Source of the DNA: Gammaproteobacteria bacterium
GTDB lineage: Bacteria > Pseudomonadota > Gammaproteobacteria > Nitrosococcales > Methylophagaceae
Assembly (NCBI GenBank): GCA_003645385.1
Contig: QNEY01000016.1
Coordinates: 1 to 15,116 of the forward strand
Length of the DNA: 15,116 nt
Direction of reading: 5' to 3'
How positions within the stretch are numbered: position 1 is the stretch's first letter; each line of letters starts with the position of its first letter. A program made the position numbers and the translations under genes. The notes below the pieces were generated by a model. It was not told where the DNA came from. It made no database searches and saw nothing but the letters and a program-made list of their open reading frames with translations. Of the stretch, positions 7,380 through 15,116 are shown piece after piece.

Positions 7380-7399
7380 CACAACAATTGAGGGCAACA

Positions 7400-7852
7400 A
7401 TGTTTCGAGGCGTAGCAACTTTCAATCTGGATGCAAAAGGACGGATGGCAATTCCTGCCAAATTCCGTAAGCATCTTGGCGTCAGTTGTGAGGGCCGTTT
7501 GGTGGTCACGATCGATCATTCAGATCATTGTCTTCAGTTATACCCTTTACCTGAATGGGAAGCAGTTGAGCACAAGTTATCATCATTACCTAGTTTGAAT
7601 CCACAAGTACGTCGATTAAAACGTATGTTGCTGGGTTATGCGACGGAGTGTGAAATGGATAACAACGGCCGTATTTTATTGCCAGCGAAGTTACGTGAGT
7701 TTGCTGGCTTGCAAAAAAGCACGGTGATGATCGGTCAGGGCAACAAGTTTGAGATATGGGATGAACAAACATGGAATGCTTTGATGGATGAATGTCTCGA
7801 AGAAAATTTTGATGGTATTTTACCGGCCGAATTAGAAAGCTTATCCATTTAG
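7400..7852 (+). CDS. mraZ: Transcriptional regulator MraZ
   Basis: MraZ is a ring-forming DNA-binding protein that represses its own dcw operon. The product is 150 residues, close to the E. coli protein. It has two SpoVT-AbrB-type halves marked by DAKGRMAIPAKFR (residues about 9-21) and DNNGRILLPAKLR. The start at ATG 7400 gives the family N-terminus MFRG and has GAGGG 5 bases upstream (7390-7394). A longer in-frame reading from 7364 begins inside the MraZ boxes and is not credible. It is the first gene of the cluster, directly downstream of the promoter and its own operator, and it is followed 9 bases later by rsmH. Confidence 0.97.
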   Translation: MFRGVATFNLDAKGRMAIPAKFRKHLGVSCEGRLVVTIDHSDHCLQLYPLPEWEAVEHKLSSLPSLNPQVRRLKRMLLGYATECEMDNNGRILLPAKLREFAGLQKSTVMIGQGNKFEIWDEQTWNALMDECLEENFDGILPAELESLSI

Positions 7853-7861
7853 GGCAAGAAT

Positions 7862-8800
7862 ATGACTGATAGCCATTCAGAACATTTGCCAGTCTTGTTG
7901 AATGAGACAGTTGCCGGTTTGGCTGTGAAAGCTGATGGTATTTATGTCGATGGTACTTTTGGTCGTGGCGGGCATGCCCGCGCAATCTTATCGCAGCTAT
8001 CAGAAAATGGACATCTATTAGGTTTGGATAAAGATCCTGCTGCAATCGCTGAAGGCAAGAAGTTAGCACAACAGGATAAACGGTTCAGTATAGAGCAATG
8101 TTCCTTTTCTGAATTAAAGATGCCAGTAAATGAGCGTTTGTGGCAAGGAAAGGTTGATGGCATCTTATTGGATATTGGTGTGTCATCGCCACAACTTGAT
8201 ATAGCTGAGCGTGGATTCAGTTTCCAAAAAGATGGTCCTCTCGACATGAGGATGAATCCTGATGTCGGTATCAGTGCTGCTGAGTGGTTAGCTACGGCTG
8301 AAATGGATGACATCGCTACAGTGATAAAAACATTGGGTGAGGAGCGTTATGGCAAACGGATTGCTCGTGCCATTGTGGAAACACGTGAACAATCTCCAAT
8401 TACTACGACCAAACAATTAGCGACCCTGGTTGACAAAGCAAGTCCTTCACGAGAAAAAAACAAACATCCTGCAACCAGAACATTTCAAGCAATTCGTATC
8501 TATATAAATAATGAATTAGAAGATCTTAAAGCTGGTTTGGAACAGGCGTTAGATGTGTTAGCAGTGGGTGGACGGTTAACAGTTATCAGCTTTCACTCAT
8601 TAGAAGATCGAATTGTGAAACGCTTTTTCCGAGATCAAGCAAGGGGTGACGACTTACCCTCTAACTTTCCAATAACTGCAGATCAGCTTAATCCTCGTGT
8701 TCGTTTGATAGGTAGGGCGATCAAGGCAAGTGATGTTGAGTTAGCGAACAATCCGAGATCACGTAGTGCGGTGTTACGTGTGGCGGAGAAATTAGCATGA
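7862..8800 (+). CDS. rsmH: 16S rRNA (cytosine(1402)-N(4))-methyltransferase RsmH
   Basis: RsmH (MraW) uses S-adenosylmethionine to methylate N4 of C1402 in the decoding centre of 16S rRNA. At 312 residues it has the family's usual length. The SAM-binding loop [11 protein letters not shown] is at 29-39. The family signatures [15 protein letters not shown] (about 99-113), GPLDMRMNP (125-133), [14 protein letters not shown] (206-219) and [16 protein letters not shown] (241-256) are all intact. The start ATG at 7862 has AGGG in the preceding 12 bases. Its stop overlaps the ftsL start as ATGA, so the two are likely translationally coupled. Its place between mraZ and ftsL is the classic one. Confidence 0.97.
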   Translation: MTDSHSEHLPVLLNETVAGLAVKADGIYVDGTFGRGGHARAILSQLSENGHLLGLDKDPAAIAEGKKLAQQDKRFSIEQCSFSELKMPVNERLWQGKVDGILLDIGVSSPQLDIAERGFSFQKDGPLDMRMNPDVGISAAEWLATAEMDDIATVIKTLGEERYGKRIARAIVETREQSPITTTKQLATLVDKASPSREKNKHPATRTFQAIRIYINNELEDLKAGLEQALDVLAVGGRLTVISFHSLEDRIVKRFFRDQARGDDLPSNFPITADQLNPRVRLIGRAIKASDVELANNPRSRSAVLRVAEKLA

Positions 8801-9090
8801 GTTTTAGCAGCCTGATAGATCTTCTTCGTATACATGTATCAGTGATATTGTTGATAGTGCTAGTTATCGCTTCATCAATAGCAGTAATTTACACCAAGCA
8901 TACAGGACGTACTGAGTTTGTTGCTCTGCAGAAATTAGAACGTCAACGCGACAACTTAAATGAAGAGTGGAGTCGTCTATTGCTGGAACAGAGTACATGG
9001 GCAAGTCCAGGCCGTATCGAACAACAAGCACGTTTGCGTCTTAAAATGATTGTACCAACTGCTGACATGGTTGTGGTGGTTAAGCCATGA
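8797..9090 (+). CDS. ftsL: Cell division protein FtsL
   Basis: FtsL is a small bitopic membrane protein that forms the FtsQ-FtsL-FtsB complex and helps activate septal peptidoglycan synthesis by FtsW-FtsI. The 97 residues show a short cytoplasmic tail, one membrane helix at about 12-32, and a periplasmic heptad-like coiled coil. The coil contains the family-typical [16 protein letters not shown] stretch (about 54-69) and a closing [10 protein letters not shown] segment. Primary sequence is poorly conserved in this family, but the helix position, the EWxRLxLEQxTWA motif and the location between rsmH and ftsI make the call secure. It overlaps both neighbours by 4 bases. Confidence 0.95.
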   Translation: MSFSSLIDLLRIHVSVILLIVLVIASSIAVIYTKHTGRTEFVALQKLERQRDNLNEEWSRLLLEQSTWASPGRIEQQARLRLKMIVPTADMVVVVKP

Positions 9091-10793
9091 GTCGTCAACG
9101 TAAATCAATTAATTCTGTAGGCATTTGGCGCTTGAATGTAGTGCGTTTGGTCTTTATTAGTTTAGTGATAGGTTTGGGCTGGCGGCTGACTGATATACAA
9201 GTATTGAATCCAGATTTTCTACGTAATCAGGGTGATGCTCGTCATGTTCGTAAAGTACCGGTAGCAGCACACCGTGGAATGATTCTAGATCGTCATGGTG
9301 AGCCTTTGGCCATTAGTACACCGGTACATTCAGTGTGGGTAAATCCTCAAGAAATAAATGTTGATTCCGTAAAACTACCAAAACTTGCCAAAGTACTGCA
9401 TCTTAATGCTAAAAAGATTAAGAATAAGATTAACTCCAACCAGAATCGTGAATTTATTTATTTGAAACGGCGGGTTGCACCAGAAACTGCAAATAAAGTG
9501 AAACAGCTTAATATTGCAGGAGTAGCTTTACAGCGTGAATACAAACGATTTTATCCTACTGGTGAAGTGGCGGCACATGTCGTGGGTTTTACCAATGTTG
9601 ATGATGCTGGCCAAGAAGGTCTGGAATTAACCCATGATGCTGTTTTAACTGGAGTGTCAGGGCTAAAACGAATGATTCGTGATAGCCGTGGCAATTATGT
9701 CGGTGGTGGTGAGCAGTTAAAAGCAACCAAGCATGGACAAAATATCAGCTTAAGTATTGATTTGCGGTTGCAGTACTTAACCTATCAAGCATTAAAGGCA
9801 TCAGTAGTAAAATATAAGGCACGTTCAGGTTCTGCCGTTATTTTAGATATTAAAACTGGCGAAGTGCTGGCAATGGTAAATCAGCCATCATTTAATCCGA
9901 ATAGTCGTCGTGGCTTGAGAAATAGTGAATACCGAAATCGGGCAGTAACAGACTTATTTGAACCAGGTTCAACAGTCAAACCTTTTACTGTTGCGAGTGG
10001 CTTGAAGTCAGGTAAATTTACACCTGCAACAATTATTGATACTCGACCAGGTACACTGAGAGTAAGTGGTCACACAATTAAGGACTTTCGTGATTATGGA
10101 CAAATTTCAGTATCAACCCTAATTCAGAAATCAAGCAATGTAGCAGCAAGTAAAATTGCATTAGCACTTAAGCCTGAGCAGTTGTGGCAAGATTTTTCAG
10201 CATTTGGCTTGGCTGAACCGACAGGTGCTTATTTCCCAGGTGAAGCGATGGGACATCTACCTGATCCTCAAAAATGGCGAAAGCTCGATCGTGCCACCTT
10301 GGCGTATGGTTATGGTGTCGCATCATCAGCATTACAATTAGCTCGGGGCTATATGGTGTTGGCTAATGGTGGTATTTTGAGACCAGTGAGTTTTGTCAAA
10401 GTAGATCAACCACCTCAAGGACGACGAGTATTTTCTCGAGATGATATGAAGCAAGTCCTTACTATGATGGAGCGAGTTGTCCAACCAGGAGGAACAGCTC
10501 AAAAAGCTGCAGTTGAAAATTACACAGTTGCAGGAAAGACAGGGACTGTTAAGAAAGCAGCAAGTGGTGGTTATGCTGATAAACAATATTTATCCTTGTT
10601 TGCAGGTGTTATTCCAGCAACACAACCGCGTTTAGCTATGGTGGTTATGGTTGATGATCCCCAAGGTAAAGAGTATTACGGCGGTCTGGTAGCAGCACCA
10701 GTATTTTCAGAAGTAATGACAGGTGCGATGAGGTTATTAAATATTGCACCTGATGATTTACCAATGACACAGCTACATGTGGCTCAAAAATGA
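9087..10793 (+). CDS. ftsI: Septal peptidoglycan transpeptidase FtsI (penicillin-binding protein 3)
   Basis: FtsI is the class B penicillin-binding protein that cross-links septal peptidoglycan with its glycosyltransferase partner FtsW. Its 568 residues start with a cytoplasmic tail and one membrane anchor (about 17-33). A periplasmic pedestal/dimer domain follows (about 60-210, with AHRGMILDRHGEPLA at 61-75). The transpeptidase domain has all three active-site motifs: S295-T-V-K298 (catalytic serine in GSTVKPF), S349-S-N351 and K484-T-G486. The length is close to E. coli FtsI (588). The start overlaps ftsL by 4 bases and the stop overlaps murE by 4 bases. Nothing unusual is seen in the active site. 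Confidence 0.97.
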   Translation: MSRQRKSINSVGIWRLNVVRLVFISLVIGLGWRLTDIQVLNPDFLRNQGDARHVRKVPVAAHRGMILDRHGEPLAISTPVHSVWVNPQEINVDSVKLPKLAKVLHLNAKKIKNKINSNQNREFIYLKRRVAPETANKVKQLNIAGVALQREYKRFYPTGEVAAHVVGFTNVDDAGQEGLELTHDAVLTGVSGLKRMIRDSRGNYVGGGEQLKATKHGQNISLSIDLRLQYLTYQALKASVVKYKARSGSAVILDIKTGEVLAMVNQPSFNPNSRRGLRNSEYRNRAVTDLFEPGSTVKPFTVASGLKSGKFTPATIIDTRPGTLRVSGHTIKDFRDYGQISVSTLIQKSSNVAASKIALALKPEQLWQDFSAFGLAEPTGAYFPGEAMGHLPDPQKWRKLDRATLAYGYGVASSALQLARGYMVLANGGILRPVSFVKVDQPPQGRRVFSRDDMKQVLTMMERVVQPGGTAQKAAVENYTVAGKTGTVKKAASGGYADKQYLSLFAGVIPATQPRLAMVVMVDDPQGKEYYGGLVAAPVFSEVMTGAMRLLNIAPDDLPMTQLHVAQK

Positions 10794-12349
10794 AGGCCAC
10801 AGGCATGAAAAATAATTCATTACCTACCTTGTTAGTGGGCATGTTATCTAATCCATCAGTCTTGGATGATATCAATGTGCTTGGAATGGCACTGGATAGC
10901 AGACAAGTTCAGGCTGACTGGCTATTCTTCTCTCTTACCACTGATGAATCCCAACGATTAAAATATATGCAACAAGCTCTGTCTTTAGGTGCAGCTGTAG
11001 TGTTGTTTGACAATGACCAGCAATTAACCGAACAAGAAGAATCGGCTTTGGTTAACAGTAAAGCAAAAGCGTATCCCATCAAATTACTGTCAAATAAAGT
11101 AGGTGAAATTGCTGCTCGATTTTATGGTCATCCTTCATTAGCATTAACAGTGATTGCGATCACGGGTACTAATGGAAAAACTTCAGTAAGTCAGTTTATA
11201 GCACAGTCACTCGAATCATTAGGTTATGCCTGTGGTGTTATCGGCACTTTAGGTGCGGGTCGTATTGATGATTTAAATGATACAGGTATGACGACACCTG
11301 ATCCGGTTACATTACAGGCGATATTGGCTGATTTTTGCCAGCAATCTATTGAGTATGTAGTGATAGAAGCATCGTCACATGCACTCGAGCAAGGACGGTT
11401 AAATAGTGTAACACTGGATATGGCTGTACTGACTAATTTGAGTCGAGATCACCTTGATTATCACGTGGATATGGCAGGATATGCTGCTGCAAAAAAACAA
11501 CTATTTGATTTTGCCAGTGTAAAAACTGCTGTGATAAATCAAGCAGATGATTTTGGGAAAATATTAATTCCAGAATTGGAAGGTCGAGATGACATAACGC
11601 TGCTGACGTATAGTAGTCACTCTGCTACGTTAATGGCAGCAATTCAGGCTAAAGAGATTCAAACAACTATCGATGGTTTGCATTTCAATATATCAAGTGA
11701 ATTCGGTTCTGCTAGCATAAAAAGCCCGTTATTAGGCCGTTTTAATGTTGATAATCTATTGGCTACATTAGCCAGTTTGTTGGCGCTAGATATTTCATTC
11801 GAACAAGTAATAAACGCATTATCAGAGTGTCATGCGGTGGATGGTCGGATGCAAGTTTACGGTGGTAATAAACAACCACACGTAGTGATTGATTTTGCCC
11901 ATACACCAGATGCACTTACTCAGGCATTACAGTCATTGCGATGTCATATACCAGCTAATGGAGTGTTGTGGTGTGTGTTTGGTTGTGGTGGTGATCGCGA
12001 TACAGGTAAAAGGGCATTGATGGGGCATAGTGCTGAGATTAATGCCGATAAGGTTGTGTTAACTGCTGATAACCCACGTACTGAAGATAACAAAGACATT
12101 GTAAGAGATATCGCTACGGATATTACTGATCTGAAAAAAATACATATCGAACATGATCGTCAGTCTGCAATCAGTTATGCAGTAAGTAATGCTAAAGCAA
12201 AAGATATTGTGTTAGTAGCTGGCAAAGGCCATGAGCAATATCAAGAGATTGCAGGTGTTAAAAGTCCATTTAGTGATGCTAAAGCGGTAACAAAAGCACT
12301 ACAGGCAGCAAATGATGAATCACATTTGATAACAGGTGTTAAACGATGA
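10790..12349 (+). CDS. murE: UDP-N-acetylmuramoyl-L-alanyl-D-glutamate--2,6-diaminopimelate ligase MurE
   Basis: MurE adds the third amino acid of the peptidoglycan stem in the cytoplasm, using ATP. The 519-residue protein has the Mur ligase three-domain layout. An N-terminal UDP-substrate domain contains ALDSRQV (about 34-40). The central ATP-binding domain has GTNGKTS (126-132), MTTPDP and a probable carbamylated lysine K235 in YAAAKKQLF. The C-terminal domain carries D427-N-P-R430, the signature for meso-diaminopimelate rather than lysine. The first ATG (10790) overlaps the ftsI stop; an ATG 15 bases further on is also possible. It is slightly longer than E. coli MurE (495), mainly from small insertions. 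The call is firm from motifs and context. Confidence 0.97.
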   Translation: MKATGMKNNSLPTLLVGMLSNPSVLDDINVLGMALDSRQVQADWLFFSLTTDESQRLKYMQQALSLGAAVVLFDNDQQLTEQEESALVNSKAKAYPIKLLSNKVGEIAARFYGHPSLALTVIAITGTNGKTSVSQFIAQSLESLGYACGVIGTLGAGRIDDLNDTGMTTPDPVTLQAILADFCQQSIEYVVIEASSHALEQGRLNSVTLDMAVLTNLSRDHLDYHVDMAGYAAAKKQLFDFASVKTAVINQADDFGKILIPELEGRDDITLLTYSSHSATLMAAIQAKEIQTTIDGLHFNISSEFGSASIKSPLLGRFNVDNLLATLASLLALDISFEQVINALSECHAVDGRMQVYGGNKQPHVVIDFAHTPDALTQALQSLRCHIPANGVLWCVFGCGGDRDTGKRALMGHSAEINADKVVLTADNPRTEDNKDIVRDIATDITDLKKIHIEHDRQSAISYAVSNAKAKDIVLVAGKGHEQYQEIAGVKSPFSDAKAVTKALQAANDESHLITGVKR

Positions 12350-13701
12350 GTATGCACCTACTTCTTTCACAAATAGCTGAAATATTGGGATGTGATGCCC
12401 CTGTTAGTGATGTAACTGTAACTGGTGCGGTGATTGACAGCAGGAAAGTTGCACCGGGTTGCTTGTTTTTGGCGTTAACTGGTGAGCACGTTGATGGTCA
12501 TGACTATATATTAGCAGCACGTCAAGCAGGTGCGGGTGCGGCGATAGTCTCACAGCTCCAAAATGATGAACTACCGCAATTGGTGGTAGCTGATGTGGTG
12601 AAAGCATTTGGTGAGCTTGCCAAATACTGGCGCCAGCAATGCCATACCATGGTTGTTGCAATTACTGGAAGTAATGGTAAGACAACTGTTAAGGAAATGA
12701 CTGCTGAAATTTTAGAACAATGCGGATCAGTGATTGCAACTTTAGGTAACTTAAATAATGAGTTAGGAGTGCCACTGACTTTGTCTCGTTTGGCTAAAGA
12801 TACTGATTATGCTGTTATTGAAATGGGGGCAAATCATTTAGGTGAAATAGCCAATTTGGTTGAGATGGCAAAGCCTCAGGTTGCAGCCATTAACAATGTA
12901 GCAGCAGCTCATTTAGAAGGTTTTAATGATCTGGATGGAGTGGCAACAGCAAAAGCGGAGATCTTTTCTGGTCTTACCGAAGAAGGTATTGGAGTGTTCA
13001 ATGCTGATATGGCTTTTACCAATCAATGGCAACAAGGGCTTGCTGGCAAGGCACAGATAACATTTGCCATAGAAAATGAAGCTGACATTAAAGTAAAAGA
13101 TTTGCAACTAAATCCGACATCGAGTCATTTTATGGTTGAGCTTGATGGGGTATTGCACTTCATCAACCTCCCTTTGCCAGGTTTGCACAATGTGGCAAAT
13201 GCACTGGCTGCAATAGCAGTGACTCGAGCATTAAAAATACCTGTATCCGATATAGTCAAAGGTCTGGCATCGGTTCAGGGTGTGCCACATAGATTACAGC
13301 TTCGCAGTGGTGTCCAGCAATCACAGTTGATTGATGATAGCTATAACGCTAACCCAGATTCCTACCAACAAGCTTTAGCAACACTTAATGTCTTTTCAGG
13401 CCAGCGATGGTTGGTGTTAGGTGATTTTGGTGAGTTAGGAAGTGAAAGTGAGCGATTACATTTTAAATTAGGGCTTGATGCTAAAGCTTCAGGTATCGAG
13501 CGTTTATTAACAGTTGGCGTGGAAAGCAAACGTGCAACTGAAGCTTTTGGTGATGGTGCCCAACATTTTGCTGATATAAGTGCAGTTCAACAAGTATTAG
13601 AGAGTGAACTCACAGACAGTGTGACATGTTTGATTAAAGGCTCACGTTTTATGCAGTTAGATAAGTTAGCTGATGCATTAGCAATGCAGGGAGAAAACTA
13701 A
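12346..13701 (+). CDS. murF: UDP-N-acetylmuramoyl-tripeptide--D-alanyl-D-alanine ligase MurF
   Basis: MurF completes the cytoplasmic stem peptide by adding D-Ala-D-Ala with ATP. At 451 residues it matches the family (E. coli 452). The N-terminal domain holds [16 protein letters not shown] (about 29-44), typical of MurF. The ATP loop is GSNGKTT at 108-114. [25 protein letters not shown] and [10 protein letters not shown] are strongly conserved family stretches. It follows murE with a 4-base ATGA overlap, and its stop shares one base with the mraY start. The order murE-murF-mraY supports the name. Confidence 0.97.
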   Translation: MSMHLLLSQIAEILGCDAPVSDVTVTGAVIDSRKVAPGCLFLALTGEHVDGHDYILAARQAGAGAAIVSQLQNDELPQLVVADVVKAFGELAKYWRQQCHTMVVAITGSNGKTTVKEMTAEILEQCGSVIATLGNLNNELGVPLTLSRLAKDTDYAVIEMGANHLGEIANLVEMAKPQVAAINNVAAAHLEGFNDLDGVATAKAEIFSGLTEEGIGVFNADMAFTNQWQQGLAGKAQITFAIENEADIKVKDLQLNPTSSHFMVELDGVLHFINLPLPGLHNVANALAAIAVTRALKIPVSDIVKGLASVQGVPHRLQLRSGVQQSQLIDDSYNANPDSYQQALATLNVFSGQRWLVLGDFGELGSESERLHFKLGLDAKASGIERLLTVGVESKRATEAFGDGAQHFADISAVQQVLESELTDSVTCLIKGSRFMQLDKLADALAMQGEN

Positions 13702-14783
13702 TGCTGTTATATCTAAGTGATTATTTAAGTCAATTTCATAGTGGTTTTGGTGTCTTCCAATACTTAACCTTACGAGCTATTTTAGGTGTGGTAACTGCAT
13801 TAGGAATAGCTTTGATTGTCGGTCCATCTATGATTCGCCACCTTAGCTTTAGACAAATTGGTCAAGTAGTTCGCGATGATGGGCCTGAGTCACATTTGAG
13901 TAAGAGCGGTACACCAACAATGGGTGGTTCATTAATATTAGTAGCCATAGCTGTGAGCACTTTACTGTGGGCTGATTTAAGCAGTCGATATATTTGGGTT
14001 GCATTGTTGGTGACATTATTATTTGGAGTGATTGGCTTTGTTGATGATTACATTAAATTAGTACGACAAGATCCTAAAGGTTTATTAAGTCGTTATAAAT
14101 ATTTCTGGCAATCAGTGGTTGGAATTGGGGCAGCAGTATTTTTATACCAAACGGCAAATGTAACAGCGGAAACACAATTAATAGTGCCATTCTTCAAAGA
14201 TGTGATTATCCCACTAGGTGGTTGGTATATGGTGCTGACATATCTTGTAATTGTAGGGTCAAGTAATGCTGTCAATTTAACTGATGGTTTAGACGGGTTA
14301 GCAATTATGCCAACAGTAATGGTGGCAGCAGCATTGGGTTTGTTTAGCTATGTGACCGGCCATTTTGAATTTGCACGATACCTGTCTATCCCTTATATCC
14401 CCGGAGCTGGTGAATTAACAGTCTTTTGTGCAGCAATGGTTGGATCCGGTCTAGGCTTTTTATGGTTTAACACTTATCCAGCACAAGTGTTTATGGGTGA
14501 TATAGGTGCATTAGCACTAGGTGCAGCATTAGGAACAGTAGCTGTACTGGTTAGGCAAGAGTTGGTGTTACTTATCATGGGTGGCGTGTTTGTTATTGAA
14601 ACATTATCAGTAGTCCTACAGGTGGGATCATATAAATTGCGGGGTAAGCGGGTGTTTTTAATGGCACCAATACATCACCACTATGAATTAAAAGGATGGC
14701 CTGAACCACGGATTATTGTGCGCTTTTGGATTATCACCGTATTTTTGGTTCTAGTAGGCTTGGCGAGCCTAAAAATTCGATGA
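13701..14783 (+). CDS. mraY: Phospho-N-acetylmuramoyl-pentapeptide-transferase MraY
   Basis: MraY is the polytopic inner-membrane enzyme that transfers phospho-MurNAc-pentapeptide to undecaprenyl phosphate, giving lipid I. The 360 residues equal the E. coli length and form about ten hydrophobic helices. The catalytic and substrate residues are present: D115-D116 in FVDDYIKL, N192 and D195/D198 in [11 protein letters not shown]267 in [11 protein letters not shown], and the histidine triplet in [14 protein letters not shown] (about 321-334). TPTMGG near 71-76 is also family-typical. The start ATG overlaps the murF stop by one base (TAATG) and has GGGAG about 8 bases upstream. Confidence 0.98.
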   Translation: MLLYLSDYLSQFHSGFGVFQYLTLRAILGVVTALGIALIVGPSMIRHLSFRQIGQVVRDDGPESHLSKSGTPTMGGSLILVAIAVSTLLWADLSSRYIWVALLVTLLFGVIGFVDDYIKLVRQDPKGLLSRYKYFWQSVVGIGAAVFLYQTANVTAETQLIVPFFKDVIIPLGGWYMVLTYLVIVGSSNAVNLTDGLDGLAIMPTVMVAAALGLFSYVTGHFEFARYLSIPYIPGAGELTVFCAAMVGSGLGFLWFNTYPAQVFMGDIGALALGAALGTVAVLVRQELVLLIMGGVFVIETLSVVLQVGSYKLRGKRVFLMAPIHHHYELKGWPEPRIIVRFWIITVFLVLVGLASLKIR

Positions 14784-15116
14784 ATACTATGGCAAATCGA
14801 GAACTACAAAGACAATCATTCCTGATAGTTGGTTTAGGTCAGACAGGCTTGTCTTGTGCCAGATTTTTAGTGTCACAAGGTTATGCCGTCGCCATTATGG
14901 ACACACGTGAACAGCCACCTGAATTATCGACTTTAAAAGCCGAGTTACCAGAGGTATTAGTGAAAACTGGCGGTTTACTTCGTGACTGGCTGTTGAGAAG
15001 CGATACGATTGTGTTAAGTCCTGGCGTTGATCCACGTTTATCTGAAATCAAAGATGCTCGGGATTCAGGTGTTGAGATTATAGGTGATATAGAGTTGTTT
15101 GCTCGTTATGCTAATG
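14780..15116 (+). CDS. murD: UDP-N-acetylmuramoyl-L-alanine--D-glutamate ligase MurD, 3'-truncated by window edge
   Basis: MurD adds D-glutamate to UDP-MurNAc-L-Ala in the cytoplasm. Only the first 112 codons are in the window, and the frame is open to the last base. The visible part is the N-terminal nucleotide-binding domain, with the [16 protein letters not shown] loop (about 15-30), LSPGVDP (about 74-80) and [11 protein letters not shown], all typical of MurD. The ATG at 14780 overlaps the mraY stop (ATGA); a second in-frame ATG at 14789 is an alternative start. It follows mraY as in most gammaproteobacteria. ftsW and murG would be expected next. Confidence 0.95.
   Translation, partial: MNTMANRELQRQSFLIVGLGQTGLSCARFLVSQGYAVAIMDTREQPPELSTLKAELPEVLVKTGGLLRDWLLRSDTIVLSPGVDPRLSEIKDARDSGVEIIGDIELFARYAN

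Noticed and set aside
7364..7399. Longer mraZ start at 7364
   Set aside because: It lies inside the MraZ boxes just after the promoter, has no Shine-Dalgarno, and adds 12 residues not typical of MraZ. ATG 7400 has GAGGG well placed and gives MFRG.
7590..8069. Minus-strand open frame of 159 codons across mraZ and rsmH
   Set aside because: It lies opposite two certain genes, resembles no known family and has no ribosome binding site; other minus-strand frames in the window are rejected for the same reason.

Overview
This AT-rich window reads as chromosome of a Gram-negative gammaproteobacterium. The right half (about 7317-15116) is the start of the division and cell wall (dcw) cluster in the standard order mraZ-rsmH-ftsL-ftsI-murE-murF-mraY-murD. 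MurE carries the DNPR motif of meso-diaminopimelate-adding enzymes, as expected for a Gram-negative wall. The left edge holds the 3' part of a gene that looks like haoB, the partner gene of hydroxylamine oxidoreductase. That combination fits a low-GC aerobic methanotroph (Methylococcales) or another hydroxylamine-oxidising gammaproteobacterium. The lineage guess is an inference resting mainly on haoB.

Layout. 1-686: 3' end of a haoB-like gene. 768-2297: a MocR/GntR-type regulator with an aminotransferase-like domain. 2298-2960: a long non-coding stretch with a hairpin just after the regulator, repeats of TGGTACAA and, at about 2594-2656, a short segment matching the 3' end of the RNase P RNA gene (rnpB) without the rest of that gene. 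2982-6917: a very large membrane-anchored PAS-PAS-GAF-PAS-GGDEF-EAL cyclic-di-GMP enzyme ending in a zinc-binding (CZB-like) domain. 6918-7316: non-coding, with two short palindromes. 7317-7399: a textbook sigma-70 promoter followed by three MraZ boxes. 7400-15116: the dcw cluster, in which nearly every gene overlaps the next by 1-4 bases. The last gene, murD, runs off the window.

How it fits together. The dcw genes form one co-oriented, translationally coupled unit under an MraZ-controlled promoter. They encode the lipid II pathway (MurE, MurF, MraY, MurD), two division proteins (FtsL, FtsI) and the 16S rRNA methyltransferase RsmH. In Pseudomonas and some other gammaproteobacteria the intact rnpB gene lies just upstream of mraZ. 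Here only its 3' tip is seen, in the same orientation, with the haoB-like gene and MocR regulator to its left and the cyclic-di-GMP enzyme between it and mraZ. The most interesting reading is that a mobile island integrated at the 3' end of rnpB, leaving this displaced 3' fragment as a junction. The haoB-like gene and the regulator may then be island cargo. This needs sequence left of the window to confirm.
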